DNA of 48,319 nt, taken from Bdellovibrio sp. ArHS (GTDB taxonomy: Bacteria > Bdellovibrionota > Bdellovibrionia > Bdellovibrionales > Bdellovibrionaceae). This document shows positions 32,354 to 40,360 of the stretch, piece after piece. Position numbers and translations under genes: made by a program. How positions within the stretch are numbered: the first letter of the stretch is position 1; every line of letters starts with the position of its first letter. The notes under the pieces were generated by a model. That model was not told the origin of the DNA. It did not search any database and worked only from the letters and a program-made list of their open reading frames with translations. The stretch covers positions 1-48,319 of the forward strand of contig NZ_JTEV01000030.1 of assembly GCF_000786105.1 (NCBI RefSeq). The letters run 5' to 3'.

Positions 32354-32677
32354 ATGGACGTGTTTCAAAAGCGAGCAAACAAAAGTGAAAATAGAACGGC
32401 GTGGAAGATGCTGTCGGCATTTTTCACAGCGTTCATCTTATCCTCGTGCTCTATGCAGGCCAGCATTGTGGATCTTATAAGTCATGAGGAAGTCGTGATT
32501 CCGCAAAAAGTATCTGGCAATAAGGAAGTCGTTCCCGTCAGTCAGCAGGGAGTGGTGACGTCTTCGGGATACCGAGTTCAGTCTTCCGTCAGTTATTACA
32601 AAGGGCCCTCAGAGGTGCAAACCTCGCAAGGCTATCACGTTCGAACCAGTGTTCAATCCACCTTATTCAGGGAGTAA
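32354..32677 (+). CDS. Small lipoprotein heading the fibre 1 operon
   Basis: A 107-residue lipoprotein with lipobox LSSC (Cys32 from the first ATG). Its second half has an imperfect repeat, TSSGYRVQSSVSY and TSQGYHVRTSVQS. The start at 32354 has AAGGAAG upstream; ATG 32408 would give a shorter, more usual lipoprotein signal. It ends six bases before the fibre gene, so is co-translated with it. A plausible job is to anchor or guide the fibre at the outer membrane, but this is by position only. Confidence 0.75.
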   Translation: MDVFQKRANKSENRTAWKMLSAFFTAFILSSCSMQASIVDLISHEEVVIPQKVSGNKEVVPVSQQGVVTSSGYRVQSSVSYYKGPSEVQTSQGYHVRTSVQSTLFRE

Positions 32678-32683
32678 GCATTC

Positions 32684-35600
32684 ATGATTAAACAATACTT
32701 ACTGTTTCTGTTGGGTCTATTGTTTCTTCCGATGTCTTCCTGGGCGGGAGCGGTGATTACCTACCATGGTCGAATTGTGGATGCCGCGGGAAGACCTGTG
32801 GAAAGTTCCAACGTCACATTTACGGTCAGAATTTATAGTCCCAACCCTGACAAATGTCTTCTTTATGAGGAATCTCGAACACTGTCCATGAGCGGCAGTG
32901 ACGGTGTTTTCGTGATTCCTATCGGCGATGGTTTCGGAGCCAGAACTGCGACCGACCCGGGCATTGTTATGGAGAAAGTCTTTTCAAACGACGGTTCTTA
33001 CACCTTCAATACGGTCAACACTCCAAAATTGATCTGTCATAGTGGGACGTCTTATACACCAAATGCGTTGGATCAACGTCAGCTTTACGTCTCTTTTTCT
33101 GTGGATAGTGGGCCGGCGCAGGTTCTGCCACTTATGGATATCAATTTTGTGCCCTTAGCGGTCAACTCCTATGACACACAGAATGTGGGTGGTACTCCGG
33201 CGAGTTCCGTGCTTCGTCTTAGCAGTGGCACAGCCACCCCTTTAAGTACCGCCAACTTCACTGAACTTTTGAACTTACTCAATGGAAGTTCCTCACACTT
33301 TGAAAAGGCGGGGGAACTGGGTGGGGTCGCAGTTCCGGTTCTGGCAAATGGGCAGGTTTTGGGATGGAACGGCGGATGGACTGGTGTAACTCCGTTGACG
33401 AGTTACACTGAGACAGATCCGATGGTTAAGCCTTTCGCCAAAGCGGATCTTCCGACGTGTACGGCGAACTCATTCTTAAAGGACGATGGAAATGGAAATC
33501 TGATCTGTGCTTCCGTGAATGGAGCCAACGGCGGGACTGTCACAAGTGTGACGGCAGGAACTGGATTAAAGAACGTGACAAGTTCTGGAAACCCTATCAC
33601 CGTTTCAGGAACCCTGGCCGTCGATGTGGGAACCGGTGCGAATCAGATTGTACAGTTGGATGGCGGTGGAAAATTGCCCGTGTTGGATGGTTCGCAGCTT
33701 TCCAATGTGACGGCTTCTGCCTTATCGAGTACGGCCAGTATTAACACCTCCGGCGCTATTGCCACCACGGGAAGTTTAAGCGGACAGCAGCTAACAACCA
33801 CAGGCGATGCCCTGATCGGTGGTAATATTCAGACAACGAAGGATATTACCGCAAAAAGAATTTTTCTTTATGATCATTCGGGAAGTGGCCCGGGTTCTAT
33901 TGGCGTTCAGGCCCCCAGTGATATCGCGGGCGCGGGTGGTACTAGTTATATTTTAACACTTCCCGAAAATAAAGGGACTGCAGGACAGGTGCTTGCAGCG
34001 AAGGACAGTAATGGTGTGTTAGAGTGGATTTCTCCAAATTCAGGTTCCGTCGCCAGTGTCACGGCGGCGGGAACAGCGGGGAATCCGCTTATCATTGGAG
34101 GTACGGCGACAGCACCGACTCTGGATATTCCTGTGGCCAACGGTACGACGAATGGATATTTGTCTTCTGCGGATTGGACGACCTTCAATAGTAAACAGGT
34201 CGCGGGAAGTTACATTACTTCGCTCAATGGTGATGTGACATCCAGTGGTTATTCCGCGGGATCCGTGACAGCTTCCATCACGAATAATGCTGTGACTTCT
34301 AGTAAAATTGCCGACGGTGCCGTAGGGCAAGTGACTAAAATCATTTCCAGTCCTGGTTCTGCCGGGACGAACAGATTGATTGCGACGGACACCACGACAG
34401 GCACAACTGTCATGGATTTCTATTGTTCCACCGTAGGTCATATTCTGAAGTGGACGGGAACGACAGGGTTTGGTTGTGCAGCGCTGAGTAGTGCAGATAT
34501 TCCTTCTTTGGATGCGGCCAAGATAACCAGTGGAACTTTTGATACGGCAAGACTCGGCACCGGCACGGCGGATAATACCAAGTATCTGCGCGGCGATGGA
34601 ACGTGGCAGACGTTGAGCACTTCTGATGCGACGAAGCTCCCTCTTGGGGGTGGGCAAATGTCGGGCGCTATCGATATGAACGGGAATAAGATCGTCAATG
34701 TCACGAACATTCCTTTCGTGGCTGCGGCACCAAGCTCAGGGCAGAACGGTCAATCACTGCGCTGGAACAATACCTCGTCTCAGTGGGAATGGTTCACAGC
34801 CGGCGAGTCCGGTGCGGGTGTTTTATCCGTGTCATCGGCGAATTCCGACATTTCTATAAGTGGCACAACGAATCCGATTTTAACTTTGAATTCTGGCACC
34901 TCGGGCGGAGCCGGTGATGCGAACAAAATTGCCAAGCTAGATGGCAGTGGAAAAATAAGTTCAGGCATGCTTCCAAGCATTGCCGCTTCGAACATCACAG
35001 GAACTATAGGTGTTGCTAACGGAGGCACGGGGCAAACCAGCTATGCGATTGGTGATCTGCTTTACGCTTCTTCCCCGACTTCCTTGTCTAAGTTGGCTGC
35101 GGGAACAAATGGATACTATTTAAAAAGCAATGGCCCTGGCGTTGCTCCCAGTTGGGAATCCATCAACTCAGGGACTGTGACCTCGGTGTCTGCCGCGGCA
35201 ACCGCAGGAAATCCTCTTGTCGTGGGCGGCACTTCAGCGGCTCCGACCTTGGATCTTCCGAAGGCGACCAGTTCTGCCAATGGATATTTGTCCTCCGCCG
35301 ATTGGACGACATTCAATTCCAAACAAGCCGCAGGAAACTATATCATGGCTTTGACCGGGGACGTGACGTCGTCGGGATTTTCCAGTGGCTCTGTGACCAC
35401 AACAATTGCCAATAATGCTGTGACTTCGTCGAAGATTGCCGACGGGGCCGTAGCGTCTCTTGCAAAAGTTGTTGCTTCACCCGGGTCGGCGGGAACGAAT
35501 AGATTGTTGGCCACGGATGCAACGACGGGAACGACCATCAATGATTTTTATTGTACCACCGTCGGTCATGTTCTGAAGTGGACGGGGACGACGGGTTTTG

Positions 35601-36907
35601 GTTGTGCTAGTTTGGTAAGTTCAGATATTGCGAACTTCAATGCGGATGTGGATGCGCGGATCACAGCACAAAAAGCCGCGGCAAATGGCATTGCCTCCTT
35701 AAATGCAAATTCACGGGTGCCCGTCGCTCAATTGGGATCAGGAACGGCGAACAACACGAAGGTTTTGTACGGTGATGGCACCTGGGGCGATTTACCCAGT
35801 GGCGGCACGGTGACAAGCGTGGGACTTAGCCTTCCCAGTATATTTTCTGTGACGAATTCTCCGGTCACAAACAGTGGGACGTTGACGGCGAGTCTGGCTT
35901 CGCAAGCGGCGAATACTTTTTTGGCGGCACCAGATGGAACCACCGGAGCCCCCACATTCAGAACGATTGCTTCTGCCGATTTACCGACAATTTCCATAGC
36001 TAAAGGCGGAACTGGTGCCACGACGGCAGCCGCGGCACGAACGAACTTAGAGTTAGGAACAGCAGCGACTGTGAACACTGGAAGTGCGGCGGGGAATATT
36101 CCTGTGTTGGGTACAGGTGGTCTGAGCGCCAATAAAATGTGTACGGCGGATGGAGCCGGCAGTGGAGTTATTTGTACCTCCAGCATCCCGACAGGATCTC
36201 AATGGGTGACGGCGGGAAGTGATATTTCCTACAGCACGGGTAACGTCGGAATTGGTATGACTGCCAATAGCTTTAATCGGCTCTCGGTGAACAATTCTGG
36301 AAGTAGCATAAAGACAGCAATTGGCGTTGCAAACCTGCAAACGCCCGGGGCCGTCGGATATGGAGCACGCTTAGGATTTATGCTAGCCACCTCGGGGAGT
36401 TCATGGAGCGGTTATACGTCGAGTATTGAAGCTGTGACGGAAGATGCCTCTGTAAGTACATTTTCGTCTTCGATGCGCTTTAATAACAGAGACGGGGGCG
36501 CGGATAGAGAAATCATGAGGCTGATGCCTGGAGGCAATGTCGGCATCGGAACCACGAATCCTACAGCGAAGCTGGATGTCGTTGGGCAAATGCGCACGCA
36601 GGTGGCCAATGCCGGTGCGCCGGCCGCCAATGCTCTGACGGTGAATTGGAACAACAGTAATATTCAGTATACTTCCGGTGATTGCGGCGGGGGCACAGCG
36701 GTGACCTATACCATGCAGAATCTGCTTGATGGTGGCGTTTACACACTGGTGATGACGGGCACCAATGGTGGCACCTGCACCTTCACCGATGGAACGAATA
36801 CCTATAAGTTTCCAGCGACCGGCAGCAGTGTGACCTCGGGAAAAATGGCCACGTTTAGTTTTCTTCGTGTTGGATCGAATGTCTTTATTTCTTGGACGGA
36901 ATACTAA
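32684..36907 (+). CDS. MAT-like giant fibre adhesin 1
   Basis: A 1407-residue exported fibre resembling phage tail fibres and the mosaic adhesive trimer (MAT) proteins of Bdellovibrio, which sit on the cell surface and help recognise prey. A signal peptide (ending SSWA) is followed by an N-terminal beta-domain (about 22-165; ITYHGRIVDAAGRPV) shared with fibre 2. The shaft (about 190-1180) is built of Gly/Ser/Thr-rich beta-repeats with tail-fibre phrases such as YLRGDGTW, IANGGTGATT-like and TSSKIADGAV. The tip ends in NVGIGTTNPTAKLDV and a C-terminal beta-domain (about 1310-1407, GGVYTLVMTG ... ISWTEY). An internal segment of about 154 residues is duplicated. The start ATG has AGGGAG upstream. 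It should trimerise; the tip determines target. Confidence 0.85.
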   Translation: MIKQYLLFLLGLLFLPMSSWAGAVITYHGRIVDAAGRPVESSNVTFTVRIYSPNPDKCLLYEESRTLSMSGSDGVFVIPIGDGFGARTATDPGIVMEKVFSNDGSYTFNTVNTPKLICHSGTSYTPNALDQRQLYVSFSVDSGPAQVLPLMDINFVPLAVNSYDTQNVGGTPASSVLRLSSGTATPLSTANFTELLNLLNGSSSHFEKAGELGGVAVPVLANGQVLGWNGGWTGVTPLTSYTETDPMVKPFAKADLPTCTANSFLKDDGNGNLICASVNGANGGTVTSVTAGTGLKNVTSSGNPITVSGTLAVDVGTGANQIVQLDGGGKLPVLDGSQLSNVTASALSSTASINTSGAIATTGSLSGQQLTTTGDALIGGNIQTTKDITAKRIFLYDHSGSGPGSIGVQAPSDIAGAGGTSYILTLPENKGTAGQVLAAKDSNGVLEWISPNSGSVASVTAAGTAGNPLIIGGTATAPTLDIPVANGTTNGYLSSADWTTFNSKQVAGSYITSLNGDVTSSGYSAGSVTASITNNAVTSSKIADGAVGQVTKIISSPGSAGTNRLIATDTTTGTTVMDFYCSTVGHILKWTGTTGFGCAALSSADIPSLDAAKITSGTFDTARLGTGTADNTKYLRGDGTWQTLSTSDATKLPLGGGQMSGAIDMNGNKIVNVTNIPFVAAAPSSGQNGQSLRWNNTSSQWEWFTAGESGAGVLSVSSANSDISISGTTNPILTLNSGTSGGAGDANKIAKLDGSGKISSGMLPSIAASNITGTIGVANGGTGQTSYAIGDLLYASSPTSLSKLAAGTNGYYLKSNGPGVAPSWESINSGTVTSVSAAATAGNPLVVGGTSAAPTLDLPKATSSANGYLSSADWTTFNSKQAAGNYIMALTGDVTSSGFSSGSVTTTIANNAVTSSKIADGAVASLAKVVASPGSAGTNRLLATDATTGTTINDFYCTTVGHVLKWTGTTGFGCASLVSSDIANFNADVDARITAQKAAANGIASLNANSRVPVAQLGSGTANNTKVLYGDGTWGDLPSGGTVTSVGLSLPSIFSVTNSPVTNSGTLTASLASQAANTFLAAPDGTTGAPTFRTIASADLPTISIAKGGTGATTAAAARTNLELGTAATVNTGSAAGNIPVLGTGGLSANKMCTADGAGSGVICTSSIPTGSQWVTAGSDISYSTGNVGIGMTANSFNRLSVNNSGSSIKTAIGVANLQTPGAVGYGARLGFMLATSGSSWSGYTSSIEAVTEDASVSTFSSSMRFNNRDGGADREIMRLMPGGNVGIGTTNPTAKLDVVGQMRTQVANAGAPAANALTVNWNNSNIQYTSGDCGGGTAVTYTMQNLLDGGVYTLVMTGTNGGTCTFTDGTNTYKFPATGSSVTSGKMATFSFLRVGSNVFISWTEY
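34039..34500 (+). repeat. Fibre 1 internal repeat, copy 1
   Basis: Encodes about 154 shaft residues (from SGSVASVTAAGTAGNP to GFGCAALSSADI) that recur at 35167-35629. Amino-acid identity is high with many synonymous differences. Confidence 0.75.
35167..35629 (+). repeat. Fibre 1 internal repeat, copy 2
   Basis: The second copy of the shaft segment at 34039-34500 (from SGTVTSVSAAATAGNP to GFGCASLVSSDI), offset by about 1128 bases. Confidence 0.75.
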
Positions 36908-36919
36908 AAGAGGAATGTC

Positions 36920-37705
36920 GTGAAAGAGCAATTGGTTCTAGGAAGATGTTTGCGGGATCTCTTTTGTGTTTTGATTTTTTTAGGAGCGACTTGGGGTGGT
37001 CATTCTGTGGTGGAAGCCAATCCCATGCAGATGCGTGTCTTTCATTCGACCAAGGGAGAGGATCCCTATTCGGGAAGTGTCGTGTTGGGATTGCACATGG
37101 ATGGAGCCAACGGTGGCTCCACCTTTACTGATGTCAAAGGCAAAACGATCACTCTGACGGGATCTCCCACCACCAGTACAGCGCAAGTGAAGTACGGCAC
37201 AGCCAGCGGACTGTTTGCGAAAGGTCATCGTCTGGTTTTGCCCACCAGTGCGGATTTCACATATAATGGAGATTTCACTATTGAGACCTGGGTCTATCCG
37301 ACGGTCCTGCAAACCGCGTGGGGAATTTTTGACGCCAGAACCAACGGAGGAACCGCGGCGATGTACTGTATGGGTTTGGTGAATGTTGGGGGTGTTTACC
37401 GTTTGGAATATTTTAATGGGACCTCTTATAAAGCCACTTCCACTTCTGTGGCCATCAATACCTGGAGCCATGTTGCTATTGTTCGAAGCGGATCGACATT
37501 GAGTTTTTATGTTAATGGAGTCAAGGATTCGACCACGGCGACAATTGCGGCCACTCAAACAGGTGGTACGTCTCCTGTAATAGGAACTAAAGACGACGGC
37601 TTGGCCGGTTACGGTATCGTGGGCTACTTAGACGATTTCAGAATCACTAAAGGTGTCGCGCGATATACTGCGAATTTTACCCCTCCCAGCAAAGCCTTTC
37701 CCTGA
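36920..37705 (+). CDS. Secreted LamG-like jellyroll protein
   Basis: A 261-residue exported protein. A signal-like N-terminus (LFCVLIFLGATWGGHSVVEA) is followed by a LamG/concanavalin-like domain (about 55-260) with FTIETWVYP, NTWSHVAIVRSG and FYVNGVKD. The last segment, YLDDFRITKGVARYTANF, is the phrase seen again and again in phage tail and virion LamG proteins, so the domain was likely acquired from a phage. GTG start with AAGAGGA upstream, 12 bases after the fibre stop. It may be a carbohydrate-binding accessory of the fibre. Confidence 0.83.
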   Translation: MKEQLVLGRCLRDLFCVLIFLGATWGGHSVVEANPMQMRVFHSTKGEDPYSGSVVLGLHMDGANGGSTFTDVKGKTITLTGSPTTSTAQVKYGTASGLFAKGHRLVLPTSADFTYNGDFTIETWVYPTVLQTAWGIFDARTNGGTAAMYCMGLVNVGGVYRLEYFNGTSYKATSTSVAINTWSHVAIVRSGSTLSFYVNGVKDSTTATIAATQTGGTSPVIGTKDDGLAGYGIVGYLDDFRITKGVARYTANFTPPSKAFP

Positions 37706-37795
37706 TTGATTTTGCGGTGGAAGGTTTCCTTTTGTTTTTTCTAAGGAATCGTTTTCCCGGGGATTCTACCGATGCCCATATTTCTTGCAACTAGT

Positions 37796-37825
37796 GCTCT
37801 GGCCGTGATAAGAGCGCTTTATATA
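37796..37825 (+). promoter_or_regulatory. Shared fibre-cluster promoter element, site B
   Basis: GCTCTGGC at 37796-37803 with AGAGC at 37811-37815 and TATATA from 37820, upstream of the TIGR02147 regulator. Same geometry as sites A and C (TAT 24 bases from the first G). A TTGCAA at 37785 may add a -35-like box. Confidence 0.5.
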
Positions 37826-37878
37826 TGCTTTTTAGCGTAGGATCTTTGAACGGCGAAATAACTGTTGGGTGGAATTGA

Positions 37879-38622
37879 ATGGATACTCCGGCTGATTTTC
37901 TTAAGTCCGTTTATCATGCAAGAAAGAGCAAGAATCATCGCTACTCTCTGAGAGCTTTTGCGGTGTCACTTGGGATTTCGTCAGGACGGCTGTCTGATAT
38001 TTTAAATGGCCGACAGCGCATCTCGAATAAGGCGGCCGCAGCCCTGGCTAGCAAGCTGGGAGTCGATCGGGACCAACAAGAACTCTTCATTCAAGTCAGT
38101 CGAGCCTATAACGAACGAACTGAATACGTCGGCGAGGACACGATTTCTTTGGATCTAGAACAATTCAGACTGATTTCCGATCCGGTTTACTTCTATATTC
38201 TTTCGCTGCTAAAAACGACGGTGGCCGAGATGGGGGTTGAGCGCATCGCCGAACGCCTGGGTTACTCCTCGGAGGTGATTGGAACCGCCTTGGAAAATCT
38301 TGAAAAGCTGGGTTTTTTGGCGCGAAACGGGGGACGGTTGATTCCCAAATCCGCCAGCATCATCACCCCCACCGATATTCCTTCCGAAATCATCCGCGAG
38401 TCTCACAAAAAAAGAATTACCAAAGCCATAGAATCTTTGACTGAATCCTCTGTCTCTGAAAGAGATATCACCTCGATGACGATGGCCATTGACGTTAAAA
38501 AAATTCCTGAAGCCAAAAAGATGATTCGTCAGTTCCGAAGAAAGTTAAGTAAATTTTTAGAGGAGGGGGAGGCCTCGGAAGTTTATGATCTCAATATTCA
38601 ACTTATCAAAATCAGTCGTTAA
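37879..38622 (+). CDS. TIGR02147-family transcriptional regulator
   Basis: A 247-residue protein of the TIGR02147 family, a paralogous group best known from Bdellovibrio and Fibrobacter. An N-terminal helix-turn-helix (about 20-75; SLRAFAVSLGISSGRLSDILNGRQRISNKAA) is followed by a winged-helix-like part (about 110-150; GVERIAERLGYSSEVIGTALENLEKLGFLA) and a helical C-terminus. It should bind DNA. It overlaps the secreted-protein gene by 38 bases and lies under site B, so autoregulation and control of the flanking fibre operons are reasonable but unproved. No good ribosome site is visible before ATG 37879 (GGGTGGAATTGA). Confidence 0.85.
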   Translation: MDTPADFLKSVYHARKSKNHRYSLRAFAVSLGISSGRLSDILNGRQRISNKAAAALASKLGVDRDQQELFIQVSRAYNERTEYVGEDTISLDLEQFRLISDPVYFYILSLLKTTVAEMGVERIAERLGYSSEVIGTALENLEKLGFLARNGGRLIPKSASIITPTDIPSEIIRESHKKRITKAIESLTESSVSERDITSMTMAIDVKKIPEAKKMIRQFRRKLSKFLEEGEASEVYDLNIQLIKISR

Positions 38623-39739
38623 GGTCGGTCTCTTTCTCTTGATTGCGAGTCACGCGAACGCCGGCTATGAAGTCGGCAATGGTGGTGACGCACTTTTGTG
38701 TGACGACCGCGTTGTTCTTTTGGATCTGGACGAAGCCGGGGGTGTTCACTCCTTTCAATTGGAATCCATAACAGATCCTTTCGAACGCACTCAGGAACTA
38801 TTAAAGGCTTGGCAGTTCCTAGATCCGCAACGATCAGCCCAATGGCTGCGAGAGCTGGAATACCTTAAGAATCATATTCGCTGGACTGCGGGCGGGGAAT
38901 CCCTTGCGAATATTTCCGATGAAGGCCCGGTTAAAGTTCCGGTTGAATGTGCTTTGAACCAGGCTGCGGTGCAAAGTCGCGATCCCATCAATGACAGCTA
39001 CACCTACGATTTCGATGCGCAAATCTGGAAGATGTTTGACGGGAACTCAAAGGCCGCTCTTTTAATTCACGAAGTCTTATTCAAGAATCTTTTAGACAGT
39101 CTGCCGGGGGCGCACTCCTATTTAATTCGTCCCATGGTTCGCGTGATCATGAGTGAAAACCCTCAGGACTATAATTTAGCACGTTATCTGAGTTTCTTAA
39201 GCAAGATTGGTTTTACTTACTATAATTACCAAGGCTGGCTTGTGGATTTGCACCAACCCTTTGTGGCCGACGACGGCGTCCTTCTGGAAGCCCAGGTCTT
39301 GCGGGACCTTAAACAAGAATGCTCTTGGAAATTGAAATACAATAAGGACAGAAATCTTACGACAGTCGTTGCGGGTGATTCTTGTCGAAGACCTTCATTC
39401 ACAACCGCCGTTACTTTGCAGTCGGGACTTTTTCTTGAAGGACATTTTGTTCAGGTGCAGTATAAAAATGAACAACTGTATTCCGCATTGTCCGTTTATG
39501 GTGGGTTCGACATTGCTGATAAGGACGGGTCGGTCGTTGGTTCGGTCAGTTCCTTAATACGAAACTATCAGGTGTCCGTCACAAATGAAGAAGGCCAACG
39601 TCGAACTCGCATTTATGTCTGGACTCAGAAAGAGACAACGTGTTCAGATCTTATCTTCGGTGACTGGCAGCAATATCTTTCCTGCGATGCCGGGAAAAGC
39701 AATGAGAACAGCCGAATCTTTACACTGGAAATGAAATAG
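38585..39739 (+). CDS. Secreted protein coupled to the TIGR02147 regulator
   Basis: A 384-residue exported protein with signal peptide ending HANAG and a mature N-terminus GYEVGNGGDALLCDD, a phrase I associate with a Bdellovibrionota-specific secreted family often encoded beside TIGR02147 genes. The middle has KAALLIHEVLFKNLLDSLPGAHSYL, with a HE pair, and the C-terminal half is beta-rich with six or so cysteines. Function unknown. Its ATG is inside the regulator gene (38-base overlap) with GGAAG before it, implying translational coupling and balanced amounts. Confidence 0.75.
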   Translation: MISIFNLSKSVVKVGLFLLIASHANAGYEVGNGGDALLCDDRVVLLDLDEAGGVHSFQLESITDPFERTQELLKAWQFLDPQRSAQWLRELEYLKNHIRWTAGGESLANISDEGPVKVPVECALNQAAVQSRDPINDSYTYDFDAQIWKMFDGNSKAALLIHEVLFKNLLDSLPGAHSYLIRPMVRVIMSENPQDYNLARYLSFLSKIGFTYYNYQGWLVDLHQPFVADDGVLLEAQVLRDLKQECSWKLKYNKDRNLTTVVAGDSCRRPSFTTAVTLQSGLFLEGHFVQVQYKNEQLYSALSVYGGFDIADKDGSVVGSVSSLIRNYQVSVTNEEGQRRTRIYVWTQKETTCSDLIFGDWQQYLSCDAGKSNENSRIFTLEMK

Positions 39740-39869
39740 GCGGTAACCATCTTTGGGCCTGTTCTTCTAAGTGAAAGAGCAGAACTTGGTTCGTCGGCGA
39801 GCGCGGGTTTCGAAATGGTTTGAATCAGAATTCTTGATCAGCTTACGATTTTGGTAAGAGGGAGAATTC

Positions 39870-40193
39870 ATGATTGTCATCAGAAAGACGAAAGCTCAAT
39901 CAGAGGCACCACAGATCACTGACGAAGAAAGAAGTCTGGAAGTGCGCGAGGAGATTCGTGTCATCCTTGAAGATTTAATCAAAAGGATGGTTATTCAGGC
40001 TGATTCCGTCGTTGTGAAGGCCGAGATCGGCGCCAAGACCACCGTCTATCGAGTAGACTGTTCAAAAGAATGTATTGGATATCTTATCGGTGTTCGTGGA
40101 CAAAACATCATGGCACTTCGCGGAGTCGTCAAAGCCCTGGCCGGCCGGCATAATATAAGGGCCATCATAGAAATTCCTTACTTCTCGCCATAG
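39870..40193 (+). CDS. KH-domain RNA-binding protein (KhpA-like)
   Basis: A 107-residue cytoplasmic protein with one KH domain in the C-terminal 75 residues; the GxxG loop is in GVRGQN (GYLIGVRGQNIMALRGVVKAL), which binds single-stranded RNA. It resembles KhpA (YlqC) with an extra charged N-terminal stretch of about 30 residues. KhpA normally works with KhpB in RNA handling and cell-length control. ATG with AGAGGGAGAATTC upstream. It sits between the regulator unit and fibre 2 and is probably not part of either. Confidence 0.82.
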   Translation: MIVIRKTKAQSEAPQITDEERSLEVREEIRVILEDLIKRMVIQADSVVVKAEIGAKTTVYRVDCSKECIGYLIGVRGQNIMALRGVVKALAGRHNIRAIIEIPYFSP

Positions 40194-40240
40194 TCCTACC
40201 CCGGTTTAAAAAAATTTTTAAAAGGTCGCAATGAATCCCC

Positions 40241-40270
40241 GCTCTGACGGACCGTCAGAGCGAATATTTC
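40241..40270 (+). promoter_or_regulatory. Shared fibre-cluster promoter element, site C
   Basis: A perfect 21-base palindrome (GCTCTGACGG-A-CCGTCAGAGC, 40241-40261) followed by TATTTC from 40265, upstream of fibre 2. It keeps the 24-base GCTCT-to-TAT distance of sites A and B and is the most symmetric of the three. Confidence 0.55.
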
Positions 40271-40360
40271 CTCGCATCGATTGAGCCACCAAAATAACTC
40301 TCCGAACAGTATGTGGATATTTTTCGAATTTATGGGGACGTATTAGTGAGAGGTCGAATT

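Noticed and set aside
33403-36931. Long minus-strand open frames in the fibre 1 gene (for example 34040-34657)
   Set aside because: They are shadows of a repetitive Gly/Ser/Thr-rich gene: arginine-rich, with no ribosome sites and no family features.
37722-37742. Terminator after the LamG gene
   Set aside because: Only a four-base stem (GGAA/TTCC) before a T-rich stretch; too weak to claim.
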